This document shows, one piece after another, positions 1 to 8,246 of a DNA stretch of 64,000 nt. The notes beneath the pieces were generated by a model. It was not told the DNA's origin and did not search any database. It saw nothing but the letters and a program-made list of their open reading frames with translations. Location of the stretch: contig NZ_WJFD01000001.1 of the NCBI RefSeq assembly GCF_009647655.1, forward strand, positions 3,038,001 through 3,102,000, given 5' to 3'. This DNA is from Chitinophaga sp. SYP-B3965. Its GTDB lineage: Bacteria; Bacteroidota; Bacteroidia; Chitinophagales; Chitinophagaceae. Every line of letters begins with the position of its first letter. Positions within the stretch are counted from its first letter, which is position 1. The translations under genes were made by a program, and so were the position numbers.

Positions 1-279
1 CGCCTGCTGAATATCACAGGCCGGCGTTCCGGGATGAAGGGAAGTGTTGAGCGCACATTCCCGCATCAGGTTAATTTCCCAGCTGTGTTTGATCACAGCG
101 CCTCCTGCTACTTCTCCCAATAACTGGCCTTCCAGTTTATAACGGGCGATGAGGCCATTCAGGGCCGCCGTCATCATGTCTTTATTACTGGCATCCGCAT
201 AAAAGGTATTCTGACGGGCGAAGGGGATACGATTATATCCAACGATCGCTACTTTCCGGGATTGATGATTGTTCAGCAT
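1..279 (-). CDS. Thiolase / acetyl-CoA acyltransferase, N-terminal part
   Basis: Only the first 93 codons are in the window; the gene runs off the left edge. The protein starts MLNNHQSRKVAIVGYNRIPF, followed by the alpha-helical segment with NKDMMTAALNGLIARYKLEG and GEVAGGAVIK, then NTSLHPGTPACDIQQA at the edge. This is the N-terminal half-site of thiolases (FadA/FadI/AtoB family), where the next residues normally carry the nucleophilic Cys (QQACGT-type motif), here just outside. Thiolases cleave or condense acyl-CoA in beta-oxidation or acetoacetyl-CoA formation in the cytoplasm. The ATG at 279 is the first start after the upstream gene's terminator. An acyl-CoA dehydrogenase (3731-5092) and a 3-hydroxybutyryl-CoA dehydrogenase (61587-62474) elsewhere in the window fit the same metabolism, but they are not in one operon. 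Confidence 0.82.
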   Translation of the reverse strand, partial: MLNNHQSRKVAIVGYNRIPFARQNTFYADASNKDMMTAALNGLIARYKLEGQLLGEVAGGAVIKHSWEINLMRECALNTSLHPGTPACDIQQA

Positions 280-294
280 AATATAAAATAACGG

Positions 295-322
295 AAAAAG
301 GCTGATAAAGTTTTTACCAGCC
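295..322 (-). terminator. Rho-independent terminator of the TonB-dependent receptor gene
   Basis: On the minus strand GGCTGGTAAA pairs with TTTATCAGCC (one G-U wobble) around a 3-nt loop and is followed by TTTTT. It lies just after the stop codon of the receptor at 349 and before the thiolase start at 279, so the two genes are probably separate transcripts. Confidence 0.65.
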
Positions 323-348
323 CTTTCCTATCATCGTGCATAATTCAG

Positions 349-2784
349 TTAGTTGCCGGCACGCTGTAATTCATCCGCAGAACCAGATTGTCTTTCCCGG
401 GCTGCTTCTACTTTCGTGTTACCAAAACGATAACTTAAAGCAACATTCAGGGTCCTGTTCTGCCAGCGGTTATCCACTTTCAGGTATACATTGTTGTATT
501 CAGCCGTTCCTCTGAAACGGTTAGAGGCAAATACATCACTTACATTGATCTTGATGTTACCTTTCTTTTGCAGGATGCTCTTCTGGATCCCCATATTCAC
601 AGCGCCCTGTGCCTGGGATTTGAAAATGCCATATACCGTAGGAGAATTGAACCAGGCGCCCAGTTCAATTTTGATGTCTTTAGGCAGGGTAAAAATATTG
701 GTGGTATTAAAGTTATACGCCAACTTTTCCGTGGTGAAACTCTTTACCGGATCACTGATCTTGTATTGATTATAGAAGAAAGAAATGTTATTGCTGGAAT
801 TCCACCACTTCGTAATATCAAACGGCAGCGTAAGATCTAACGAATAATTATTCTGTATACCCATGTTCCTGTTGGTGCTGATCGTGATCCTTGTTTCATC
901 ATCCACAATTAACCATTCATCCCATAGATCATTGGTACGGCTATAACTCAGGGTAGCAATGTACTTCTGTTTAAACATATAGGACAGCTCTGTATTATGC
1001 GTGTACTCCGGCGTCAGGTAAGAGTTACCACGGAAGTAAGTGTATTTATCCAGGAAGAACATGAAGGGGTTCAGCTGACCATAACCCGGGCGGTTGATCC
1101 GTTTGGAATATGCCAGGGATAACTTGTTGTTATCATCAAATTTATAATCCACAGAAGCATTGGGAAAGAAATCCAGGTATGTTTTTTCTGTTCTGGTCTT
1201 CAGGGAAATGGAGTTACCATCTGCGGTAGTTTGTTCCAGTCTTAATCCCAATACAAAGTCCGTTTTCTTAAATTGTTTTTTGTAGATGAGATAACCGGCC
1301 AGGATCTTTTCCGTATAATTGAACTGATCGTACTGGGAAGGCACAGGTACAAACACTCCTCCCTGCAAGGAATCATACCGCATAAAGTTCTCCGACTCTA
1401 CAAAGCTGGCTTTTGCGCCGGCTTCTAACTTGCTCGTTTTATTCAGTGTTTTTACGAAATCTGCCTTGATACTTTTGATAATGATGTCCGAATAAGGTGT
1501 GGTGTTCAAAGAACTGCGCTGGCTGATAGCGCCAGTTTGCGATACCGTGGTGCTGTCACTTAGCAGTGTTTTCATGTTATTGCCGAAAGTGGCATAATCA
1601 GCATCTACACTAAATTCAGACCCTGTAGTATCCAGTTTCAGTTTATAGTTAAGGTTGTAAGCAGTATTGTTAAAACGGTTGTTCCCCCAAACGCCGGTGT
1701 AGAGCACAGAATCCGTACTACCTCCTTTGTTGGCGATCTGCGTAACACTGGGGGCATCTCTCCAGAAAGCATTGTTGTACGCATTCACCATCACCCCTAT
1801 CGTTTGTTTCTCTGTAATGGAATAGTCTATCCCCGCTTTTAAAGAACGGTTCAGGAATTCTCCTTTCTGGAAAACATCCTGCCTGAACTGCATGGGAATA
1901 CTACCGCCTGTTGTACGATGCAGTTCACGGGTGTTAAAGAACTGCCGGTCTCCCCAGTTAAGATTCCCGAAAACATTCAATTTCTTTGTCCGCCAGTTCA
2001 GGTTAACACCGGTATTATAGAAGAGATACCTGCCACCGCCGAAGCTCGCATTCACAGTACCATTAAACCCGGTTAACTGTCCCTTTTTAGTTTTAATGTT
2101 AATGATCCCCGAAGATCCCGCTGCATCATATTTGGCACTGGGACTGGTAATGATCTCTATCTGGGAAATACTTTCCGCCGGCATGCTCTTTAACAGATCG
2201 GCCAATGCTTCATTGGTGAGATAAGTAAGTTTGCCATCCAGCATGATAGTTACCCCCTGTTTACCTTTGAGTTGCAGGTTATCATCCTTATCTACCGTTA
2301 CACCGGGGGCCCTGCGTAATACGTCCATGGCTGTATTACCTGCTGCTACCGCACTACTTTCCACATTCAGGATAGTTTTGCCTTCGCTTCTTTCTATAAA
2401 AGGTTTCTGTCCGGTAACATTAACCGTCTGCAAATTCTTAGGAGCGGTAGAAAGGCTGAGTGTTTTGAGGTCTATTTGCTGATGAGTGGCATCGATTGCA
2501 AATGAGGCACTTTTTTTAGTAGTGAATCCCAATTGGGAAGCCTCCATATAATAGGTACCGTTGGCTACTTTTTCAAAGGCACATTTCCCGTCGTTATCAC
2601 TCATCTGGCCTTTTACAAGAGAGCTGTCTGAAACTTTACGGATCACCACACTAGCGTATGGCAGCGGGTTTCCGGCGGCATCAGCGATCTTTATGCTGAT
2701 ACTCCCGGCGTGGGTTTGGGCGAACATTGGAGCGACTGTACACAATAACAGGATCGCTATCAGGAAGAGCTTTTTCATTAGCAA
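349..2784 (-). CDS. TonB-dependent outer membrane receptor (OMP_b-brl_3 type)
   Basis: An 811-residue outer membrane protein. A signal peptide (MLMKKLFLIAILLLCTVAPM, cleavage near FAQ) is followed by a carboxypeptidase-regulatory-like beta-sandwich (about residues 25-110: AGNPLPYASVVIRK, GFTTKKSASF), a plug domain (about 120-235: NVTGQKPFIER, NTAMDVLRRAPGVTVDKDDN, IEIITSPSAKYDAAGSSGI), and a long beta-barrel rich in aromatic strands. This architecture matches the outer-membrane-barrel family found with Bacteroidota peptide or siderophore-like uptake receptors rather than SusC: there is no SusD partner next to it. The substrate cannot be told from sequence. It has its own terminator downstream. 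The signal peptide could also start at the second Met (residue 3). Confidence 0.88.
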   Translation of the reverse strand: MLMKKLFLIAILLLCTVAPMFAQTHAGSISIKIADAAGNPLPYASVVIRKVSDSSLVKGQMSDNDGKCAFEKVANGTYYMEASQLGFTTKKSASFAIDATHQQIDLKTLSLSTAPKNLQTVNVTGQKPFIERSEGKTILNVESSAVAAGNTAMDVLRRAPGVTVDKDDNLQLKGKQGVTIMLDGKLTYLTNEALADLLKSMPAESISQIEIITSPSAKYDAAGSSGIINIKTKKGQLTGFNGTVNASFGGGRYLFYNTGVNLNWRTKKLNVFGNLNWGDRQFFNTRELHRTTGGSIPMQFRQDVFQKGEFLNRSLKAGIDYSITEKQTIGVMVNAYNNAFWRDAPSVTQIANKGGSTDSVLYTGVWGNNRFNNTAYNLNYKLKLDTTGSEFSVDADYATFGNNMKTLLSDSTTVSQTGAISQRSSLNTTPYSDIIIKSIKADFVKTLNKTSKLEAGAKASFVESENFMRYDSLQGGVFVPVPSQYDQFNYTEKILAGYLIYKKQFKKTDFVLGLRLEQTTADGNSISLKTRTEKTYLDFFPNASVDYKFDDNNKLSLAYSKRINRPGYGQLNPFMFFLDKYTYFRGNSYLTPEYTHNTELSYMFKQKYIATLSYSRTNDLWDEWLIVDDETRITISTNRNMGIQNNYSLDLTLPFDITKWWNSSNNISFFYNQYKISDPVKSFTTEKLAYNFNTTNIFTLPKDIKIELGAWFNSPTVYGIFKSQAQGAVNMGIQKSILQKKGNIKINVSDVFASNRFRGTAEYNNVYLKVDNRWQNRTLNVALSYRFGNTKVEAARERQSGSADELQRAGN

Positions 2785-2921
2785 CCTTTAAGCTTTTTAA
2801 AGTTCGGGCTAAGTATTGAACTTAGGAAATTGAATTTGAGCTGGAAAACTATATACTTAAATAAAGACGACCAGCTCCCGAAAAGGTTGCAATGGGGTTA
2901 AAAAATAAATGCAATGCTTAT

Positions 2922-3182
2922 TTAAACGAGAGATTCCAGGATAGCCTGGGAAAATTCGCTTTCTAAAGCATTGCATTTATCCGGGCACCTGTTCTTATCT
3001 GTGATCACAAACTGCCCTTCACTATTTATTTGCATATGGAAACGAACCCTTTTTGGTCCGTACATAAAATACACCTGGTATAACTGCTGATCCTTGGCGT
3101 TCATCGGAAGGAATTCGAATTGCACTTGATGTTGTTCTATGCTAAACGTTTTATTGAACTTAACGATCTTTTTAATGGCCAT
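2922..3182 (-). CDS. Small hypothetical protein, 86 aa
   Basis: I do not recognise a family. The 86-residue product (MAIKKIVKFNKTFSIEQHQV...) has no signal peptide or membrane segment, alternates basic and hydrophobic residues in a beta-rich pattern (VQFEFLPMN, QVYFMYGPKRVRFHMQI) and ends in a short amphipathic helix. It has two Cys separated by three residues (CPDKC) near position 67, too few for a structural zinc site on their own. AGGAG lies directly against the ATG, too close for normal use, so the start rests on reading-frame content. It lies 65 bp after the SRPBCC gene on the same strand and may be cotranscribed with it. Confidence 0.6.
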   Translation of the reverse strand: MAIKKIVKFNKTFSIEQHQVQFEFLPMNAKDQQLYQVYFMYGPKRVRFHMQINSEGQFVITDKNRCPDKCNALESEFSQAILESLV

Positions 3183-3247
3183 CTCCTGTCTGTTCTCTTA
3201 AAATGAGGGCGCAATGTGCAATAATTTATGGAAGGAAAAAAGTTTTA

Positions 3248-3673
3248 TCATTCCGCTTCCACTACTTCTTTCAAATTTTTTAACACTGCAGACCAATTCC
3301 CATCCGAATGTTCCTTTTCCTTTTCTGTGGTAATATTATCCTGCGAAAGTGTCACCACTGTTTTACCATCTTCCTCTGCCAATCTATAGGTGACCAGGTT
3401 ATAATTCTCCGGTTTATCTTCTTTCGCCCCACTTAAGAAAGTGCTTTGAAATATTTTACCTGGCTCCATTTTTTGGATCACACCTTTATCCTTATAAGGT
3501 TTGCCTTCAAATTCTCCTTCATAAGTGATCTCACTGCCTTCTTTAAAGTCAGAGGTCACTTTGGTGCCAAACAGGTATTCCTTAATTTTTTTAGGATCTG
3601 TGATGGCTTTCCATACCTTGGCAGCAGAAGCTTTAATGCTTACAGATGTTTCTGATATGAGGTTCCCTTTCAT
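3248..3673 (-). CDS. SRPBCC / AHSA1-like domain protein
   Basis: A 141-residue protein of the START/Bet v1-like SRPBCC fold, AHSA1 (Hsp90 ATPase activator C-terminal-like) subgroup. The characteristic opening is present: hydrophobic strand SETSVSIKASAAKVWKAITD, then a PKKIKEYLFG helix and a DFKEGSEITYEGEF strand. The end forms the long C-terminal helix (HSDGNWSAVLKNLKEVVEAE, with the NW motif often seen in this family). Members bind small hydrophobic ligands or act in stress responses; no catalytic residues can be assigned. It has normal length for a one-domain family member. The downstream 86-aa gene is close and on the same strand; the upstream acyl-CoA dehydrogenase ends 57 bp before its start. 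Confidence 0.83.
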   Translation of the reverse strand: MKGNLISETSVSIKASAAKVWKAITDPKKIKEYLFGTKVTSDFKEGSEITYEGEFEGKPYKDKGVIQKMEPGKIFQSTFLSGAKEDKPENYNLVTYRLAEEDGKTVVTLSQDNITTEKEKEHSDGNWSAVLKNLKEVVEAE

Positions 3674-3730
3674 GGTTATAATTTTTAGTACTTGTTCAGT
3701 ATGCCAAATTACATGCCATGCTATTGTTGT

Positions 3731-5092
3731 TTACACAAAAGCGCTGAATCCCGTAATAGCGCGGCCCACTATCAGTGAATTGATCTCTTTGGTGCCTTCA
3801 TAAGAATAAATAGCTTCTGCATCTGCCACAAAACGGGCAACATTATGGTCAAGCAAGATGCCATTTCCTCCCATTACTTCTCTTGCTTTACTCACTATGT
3901 CCCTTGTGCGCAACGAACAGAACACTTTGGCCAGGGAAGCATGTTCATCTTTCAGCATGCCCTGGTCCTGCAATTCAGACAAGCGGAATACAAGGGATTG
4001 CATCGCTGTTAAATTAGACAACATTTCTACCAGGTGGTTCTGTATCAGTTGAAAAGAAGCAATAGGTTTACCGAATTGTTTGCGCTGGCGGGTATAATCC
4101 AGTGCATTTTCATAAGCACCGCGGGCACAACCTACAGCCATCCAGGCTACTCCGGCACGGGTCATCTGCAATACCTTCGCAGTGTCTTTAAAGGAATTAG
4201 CATTTTGCAGCCGGTCTTTCTCTTCCACTACACAATCTTTCAGTGTAATGAGGGCATTCTGCACAATGCGCAATGCCATCTTCCCCTTGATCTTTTCTGC
4301 AGTAAAACCCGGTGTTCCTTTCCGTACCAGGAATCCTTTTACCTGGTTATCATCCAGGTCCCTGGCCCAGATCACTGTTACATCCGCAAACGTAGCATTA
4401 CCGATCCATTTCTTCTGCCCGTTGAGCACCCAGCCATCTGCTGTTTTCTTTGCAGTAGTTGTAAGCCCTCCTGCAGCACCGGAACCAACTTCCGGTTCCG
4501 TGAGGCCAAATGCGCCGATAGCTTTCATCTGATGCATCACCGGCAGCCATTCTTGTTTTTGTTCCTCTGATCCGCAGATATAAATAGAGCCCATGGCCAG
4601 TCCGCTTTGCACACCGAAGAAAGTAGCAATAGAAGAATCTACCCGCGCCATTTCCATCGCTATGATCCCTTCCATCAGGAAAGATTTGCCCGGGCAGCCA
4701 TATCCTTCATACGTTACGCCACACAAGCCCAATTCTGCAAACTTGGGGATCACCTCATAAGGGAACTCATCATGCAACCAGAAATTATTGACAATTGGTT
4801 TTATTTCGCGTTCCATGAATTCACGCACCTTGAGTTGTATAGCACGATCTTCTTCATTCAGGCGCAAATGCAATTCGTAAAAATCACCATTGATCACCGG
4901 CAGTTCTTTCTTCTGTCCACCACCACCATCTATCATCTTCATCAGGCCTTTCAGCTGGTTATCATCCAGCTTCGAAAAACCATCCATCACCTTTTGCAGA
5001 TCTACTTTCTGAGACAGCTTACCCAGCTTGTCAAAATCAATTGATCTGAACAAGTTATAGGCGTTCTTAATTTTGGAGAATGTTCCAGCCAT
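3731..5092 (-). CDS. Acyl-CoA dehydrogenase, glutaryl-CoA dehydrogenase-like
   Basis: A 453-residue FAD-dependent acyl-CoA dehydrogenase that would form the alpha,beta double bond of an acyl-CoA in the cytoplasm and pass electrons to ETF. Visible signatures: FAD/substrate region FGLTEPEVGSGAAG (about 196-209), KKWIGNATFADVTVIWARD, QFGKPIASFQLIQNHL, REVMGGNGI, and the C-terminal YEGTKEINSLIVGRAITG with Glu at about residue 432 in the position of the catalytic base of glutaryl-CoA dehydrogenases. The first 75 residues (MAGTFSKIKNAYNLFRS... to DGGGGQKKELPV) are an added helical, Gly-linked extension not part of the usual fold. A substrate of short branched or dicarboxyl acyl-CoA type is possible; the exact one is not determined. 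It is divergent from the CHAT gene. Confidence 0.9.
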   Translation of the reverse strand: MAGTFSKIKNAYNLFRSIDFDKLGKLSQKVDLQKVMDGFSKLDDNQLKGLMKMIDGGGGQKKELPVINGDFYELHLRLNEEDRAIQLKVREFMEREIKPIVNNFWLHDEFPYEVIPKFAELGLCGVTYEGYGCPGKSFLMEGIIAMEMARVDSSIATFFGVQSGLAMGSIYICGSEEQKQEWLPVMHQMKAIGAFGLTEPEVGSGAAGGLTTTAKKTADGWVLNGQKKWIGNATFADVTVIWARDLDDNQVKGFLVRKGTPGFTAEKIKGKMALRIVQNALITLKDCVVEEKDRLQNANSFKDTAKVLQMTRAGVAWMAVGCARGAYENALDYTRQRKQFGKPIASFQLIQNHLVEMLSNLTAMQSLVFRLSELQDQGMLKDEHASLAKVFCSLRTRDIVSKAREVMGGNGILLDHNVARFVADAEAIYSYEGTKEINSLIVGRAITGFSAFV

Positions 5093-5117
5093 AAGCCATA
5101 TTTTTTATCGTGAGTAT

Positions 5118-5125
5118 CAAAACTA
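5118..5125 (-). promoter_or_regulatory. -7 promoter element before the acyl-CoA dehydrogenase gene
   Basis: The minus strand reads TAGTTTTG, an exact match to the Bacteroidota -7 consensus TAnnTTTG, 25 nt before the ATG at 5092. No clear -33 TTTG is seen at the expected distance. Confidence 0.45.
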
Positions 5126-5135
5126 AGATTATTCT

Positions 5136-5143
5136 TATATTTA
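5136..5143 (+). promoter_or_regulatory. Putative -7 element before the CHAT gene
   Basis: TATATTTA is one base off the TAnnTTTG consensus and lies 29 nt before the ATG at 5173. Its position would place the transcription start after the upstream GTG at 5110, so it supports 5173 as the start codon. Confidence 0.35.
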
Positions 5144-5172
5144 GGGTAATATTTAACCCCATCGCCCACATC

Positions 5173-8100
5173 ATGAAAATTAATAAGGTCCTCATCAGAG
5201 GGGAACTGCAACCGCGGACGCCCGGTGCGCAGACAACAGTTTCCACTTATAGTACAAACAGTTCAGCCGAATTGTTGGAATTATCCATCAATTCAGATCT
5301 TATTCTGGAATTCGTACTGGCAGATAAAACCGCCTGGCGCTGCGGGCAGAGCGACCTGGATATGTTATTTCCACTGGTAGTTGCAGATCCATTTGAAATT
5401 CCTTCAAAAATGGAGCCCTACGGCATCAAAATAGAGAGCCCCATTCAATTCATCAATATATACCAGGAAACAGCAGATGATTCCCGGGGGCTCAACCTCA
5501 AAAACCGCCAAACGGCCACAACCGCTGCTGCAGCCACTTCCAGGAACACACTGCAGGTCAGCATCATGCAGGGAGATCTGCGTTTTGCCAGCTACCCTTT
5601 ACTGGCAGGGCATTTCCAGGGAGACGGTATCCTCTATGCAGAAAACGAAATAGATAAAGCCCTGAGAGGCGCACTCCGGGAAAAACATAACCTGGGCATC
5701 TATCCCGGCGAAATTGGCACTACCGAGATCATTATCAGCCCGCAAACCACCTTTGCCGGCGCCATCATTGTAGGATTGGGAAAACCAGAAACCCTCACCG
5801 CCTTCCAACTGGCCAATACCGTAGAAAGAGGGATTGCCAAATATCTCATAGACCTGAAACGCGAATTATTTAACCCCGGCAATAATTTCGACGGGCCTAT
5901 TGGCATTTCATCCCTGATCATCGGTTGCGGATATGGCGGGCTCACAGTAGAAAATGCCATCAGTGGTATTATACTGGGCATCCAGTATGCCAATGAAAAG
6001 ATCCATAAATTATTCGATGGAACGGCCCAATTAATAGAGCAGCTGGAATTCATTGAACTATACGAAGATCGTGCCGTAAGTTGCCTTTATTCCCTCAGCA
6101 AACTGGAAGAGGATGTCACCAACTCATACAATATCGGCATAGAAAAGAAACGCATCAGCATGTTGCCCGGCAGCAAGCAAAGGATCATAGAAAAAACAGG
6201 AGAAGGCTGGTGGAACAGGATCACCGTCATCCAGTCAAAAGAACAGGATGCACATTTCAAATCCCTTGTGTTCAATGCCTCCACTGGTTCTGCGCGGGAA
6301 GAACAAAGTAATCTTTTCAGCAGCACACAGGTATTGGATCAATTGATAGAAGATATCTCCACCAATAATAAATGGACGCCCACACTGGCACAAACTGTTT
6401 TTGAACTACTCATCCCGAATGCATTTAAAGAGCAGTTAAAACGCCAGGGAAATATCAACTGGATCCTCGATGAAGATACGGCTGCCTATCCCTGGGAATT
6501 ATTGCAGGATACCACTTCCCGCAATGCAAAACCCCTTTGTATCAATTCCGGTATGATCCGCCAGATGATCACCAATAATTTCAGGAATACCGTACAAAGC
6601 GTGGCAGCAGATAATGCACTCGTGATAGGAGATCCCAAACTCTTCGGATTCCTCCCGCAATTACCGGGAGCTATCAAAGAAGGAAAAATAGTAGAGCAGA
6701 CCCTGAAGGACCATAATTTCGAAGTCACCACCATCATCAACGGCATCAATTCAGTGATAACGGAAGCCTTATTCGGCAATGTGTACAAGATCATACACCT
6801 CGCAGGCCATGGCTCTTACAATCCGGAAAAACCTGGCGAAACAGGGATGGTGATCGGCCAGGGAATTTTCCTCACCTCCGGCACCATTGCCCAGATGAGT
6901 TCTGTGCCGGAATTTGTATTTGTAAACTGCTGCTCCCTCGGCAAAATGCAGGGCACAGATAACAGGTTCTACCAGCAACGATATAAGTTTGCCGCCAACA
7001 TTGGCACACAACTGATCCAGAATGGTGTGAAAGCAGTTATTGCAGCAGGATGGGCAGTAAGCGATGCTGCCGCACTGGCCTTTACAGACGAATTCTATAA
7101 ACAGATGTTTGCCGGTGAAACCTTTGGCGAAGCTGTAAAGAAATCACGCGCCAAAGTGTATGAAGATTTTAACGATACAAATACCTGGGGCGCTTACCAA
7201 TGTTACGGAGATCCTTTCTATCGTTTCAGGAACAACAGCCGCGCCGGATGGTCGGCTGGTCAACGCAGTTACGTGATATCTCAGGAAGCAGAAATAGATC
7301 TCTCCAACCTCCGCAACCAGCTGGATATGGGTTCCGCAAAAGATGAGAACTACCTGCAACAGCTGGCCACCATTTCTGAAGCAGTAGACAAAGCAGGTAT
7401 CCGCACAGCCAGGATCACGGAAAAAGAAGCACTCATTTATGCAGACCTCTTCCGGTATGAAGATGCCAGCGAAAAATTTCAGGAACTGATGCAGGTAGAA
7501 GATGCCTCTTTCTCTTTTTCCGTGATGGAAAAATACCTCAGCGTGCGTTCCAAAATGTGTTATGAACGCCGCAAGGATGGCTTCACCGCAGATGTATTAT
7601 TAAAGGATATCGATTTTATCCATTCACAATTAGGCATACTTCTGGGCCTCGGCCAAACCGCAGAACGTTATAGCCTCATTGGCAGTAATTATAAACGAAA
7701 GGCCATGCTGCAGGACGACCCTGCTCAGAAAATAGAAGCCTGCCAGGCAGCCGCTTATTATTATCAGAAAGCATGTGGTATAGAAAGCAATACCACACTG
7801 GCCTATGCCTATACCAACTGGATAGAACTGGAAGCCGTTGTGAATGTAGCCGCAGCAAGGCCATGGGGTACAAGCGTACGGTATAATGAAGAAGATTACA
7901 CCCTCCCGGCAATAGACCTGCTCCAGGAACAGCTGAATAAACTCATCAGCAAACCAGGCAGGAAATTCGATTACTGGCAGATGATCAACAACGCCAACGT
8001 ACATTGCTGCAACTGGATACTGGATGCATGCAGGGATAAACAATTCACTTCGCACGACACCGTATTTAAGAATTACAATGATGTATGGAAAAAAGCGGAG

Positions 8101-8226
8101 TCCAAAGGGAAAAAGATGATCGTGATCAATCACCTCGAATTCCTGACCAATATCCTCAGTGCTGCAGGCATCGCTAAAGCAGAAGAAGTAGAGAAGCTAA
8201 GAGCCAGATTAGCAGAGTTAGTGTGA
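5173..8226 (+). CDS. Large CHAT-domain (caspase-like) protein with M17-N-like and helical-repeat domains
   Basis: A 1017-residue soluble protein. The start is ATG 5173; an in-frame GTG at 5110 would add 21 residues but lies before the likely promoter. The first ~130 residues are unassigned. At about 130-270 comes a segment resembling leucine-aminopeptidase N-terminal (M17-N, macro-like) folds, with GHFQGDGILYAENEID, NLGIYPGEIGTTEI and GAIIVGLGKPE. A CHAT peptidase domain follows (about 430-700), beginning near AAYPWELLQD and holding the His-Cys dyad of clan CD proteases: His at about 546 in HLAGHG and Cys at about 587 in FVNCCSLGKM. The last ~300 residues look like a TPR-type helical domain (EALIYADLFRYEDASEKFQE, AAAYYYQKACGIE). 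CHAT proteases cut partner proteins in stress, cell death and phage defence. topB follows after 20 bp and may be cotranscribed. No adjacent gene is an obvious substrate, sensor or effector. Confidence 0.85.
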   Translation: MKINKVLIRGELQPRTPGAQTTVSTYSTNSSAELLELSINSDLILEFVLADKTAWRCGQSDLDMLFPLVVADPFEIPSKMEPYGIKIESPIQFINIYQETADDSRGLNLKNRQTATTAAAATSRNTLQVSIMQGDLRFASYPLLAGHFQGDGILYAENEIDKALRGALREKHNLGIYPGEIGTTEIIISPQTTFAGAIIVGLGKPETLTAFQLANTVERGIAKYLIDLKRELFNPGNNFDGPIGISSLIIGCGYGGLTVENAISGIILGIQYANEKIHKLFDGTAQLIEQLEFIELYEDRAVSCLYSLSKLEEDVTNSYNIGIEKKRISMLPGSKQRIIEKTGEGWWNRITVIQSKEQDAHFKSLVFNASTGSAREEQSNLFSSTQVLDQLIEDISTNNKWTPTLAQTVFELLIPNAFKEQLKRQGNINWILDEDTAAYPWELLQDTTSRNAKPLCINSGMIRQMITNNFRNTVQSVAADNALVIGDPKLFGFLPQLPGAIKEGKIVEQTLKDHNFEVTTIINGINSVITEALFGNVYKIIHLAGHGSYNPEKPGETGMVIGQGIFLTSGTIAQMSSVPEFVFVNCCSLGKMQGTDNRFYQQRYKFAANIGTQLIQNGVKAVIAAGWAVSDAAALAFTDEFYKQMFAGETFGEAVKKSRAKVYEDFNDTNTWGAYQCYGDPFYRFRNNSRAGWSAGQRSYVISQEAEIDLSNLRNQLDMGSAKDENYLQQLATISEAVDKAGIRTARITEKEALIYADLFRYEDASEKFQELMQVEDASFSFSVMEKYLSVRSKMCYERRKDGFTADVLLKDIDFIHSQLGILLGLGQTAERYSLIGSNYKRKAMLQDDPAQKIEACQAAAYYYQKACGIESNTTLAYAYTNWIELEAVVNVAAARPWGTSVRYNEEDYTLPAIDLLQEQLNKLISKPGRKFDYWQMINNANVHCCNWILDACRDKQFTSHDTVFKNYNDVWKKAESKGKKMIVINHLEFLTNILSAAGIAKAEEVEKLRARLAELV

Positions 8227-8246
8227 AATATTTACCTTCGCTCCTG

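Noticed and set aside
2781-2891. Inverted repeat GCAACCTTT ... AAAGGTTGC on either side of the receptor's upstream region
   Set aside because: The arms are about 90 bp apart with no other support; probably chance.
2905-2925. AT-rich inverted repeat after the 86-aa gene
   Set aside because: A six-pair A/T stem is too weak to call a terminator.
5110-5172. GTG start at 5110 that lengthens the CHAT protein by 21 residues
   Set aside because: The -7-like element at 5136 lies inside it and the added residues have no family support; ATG 5173 is used.
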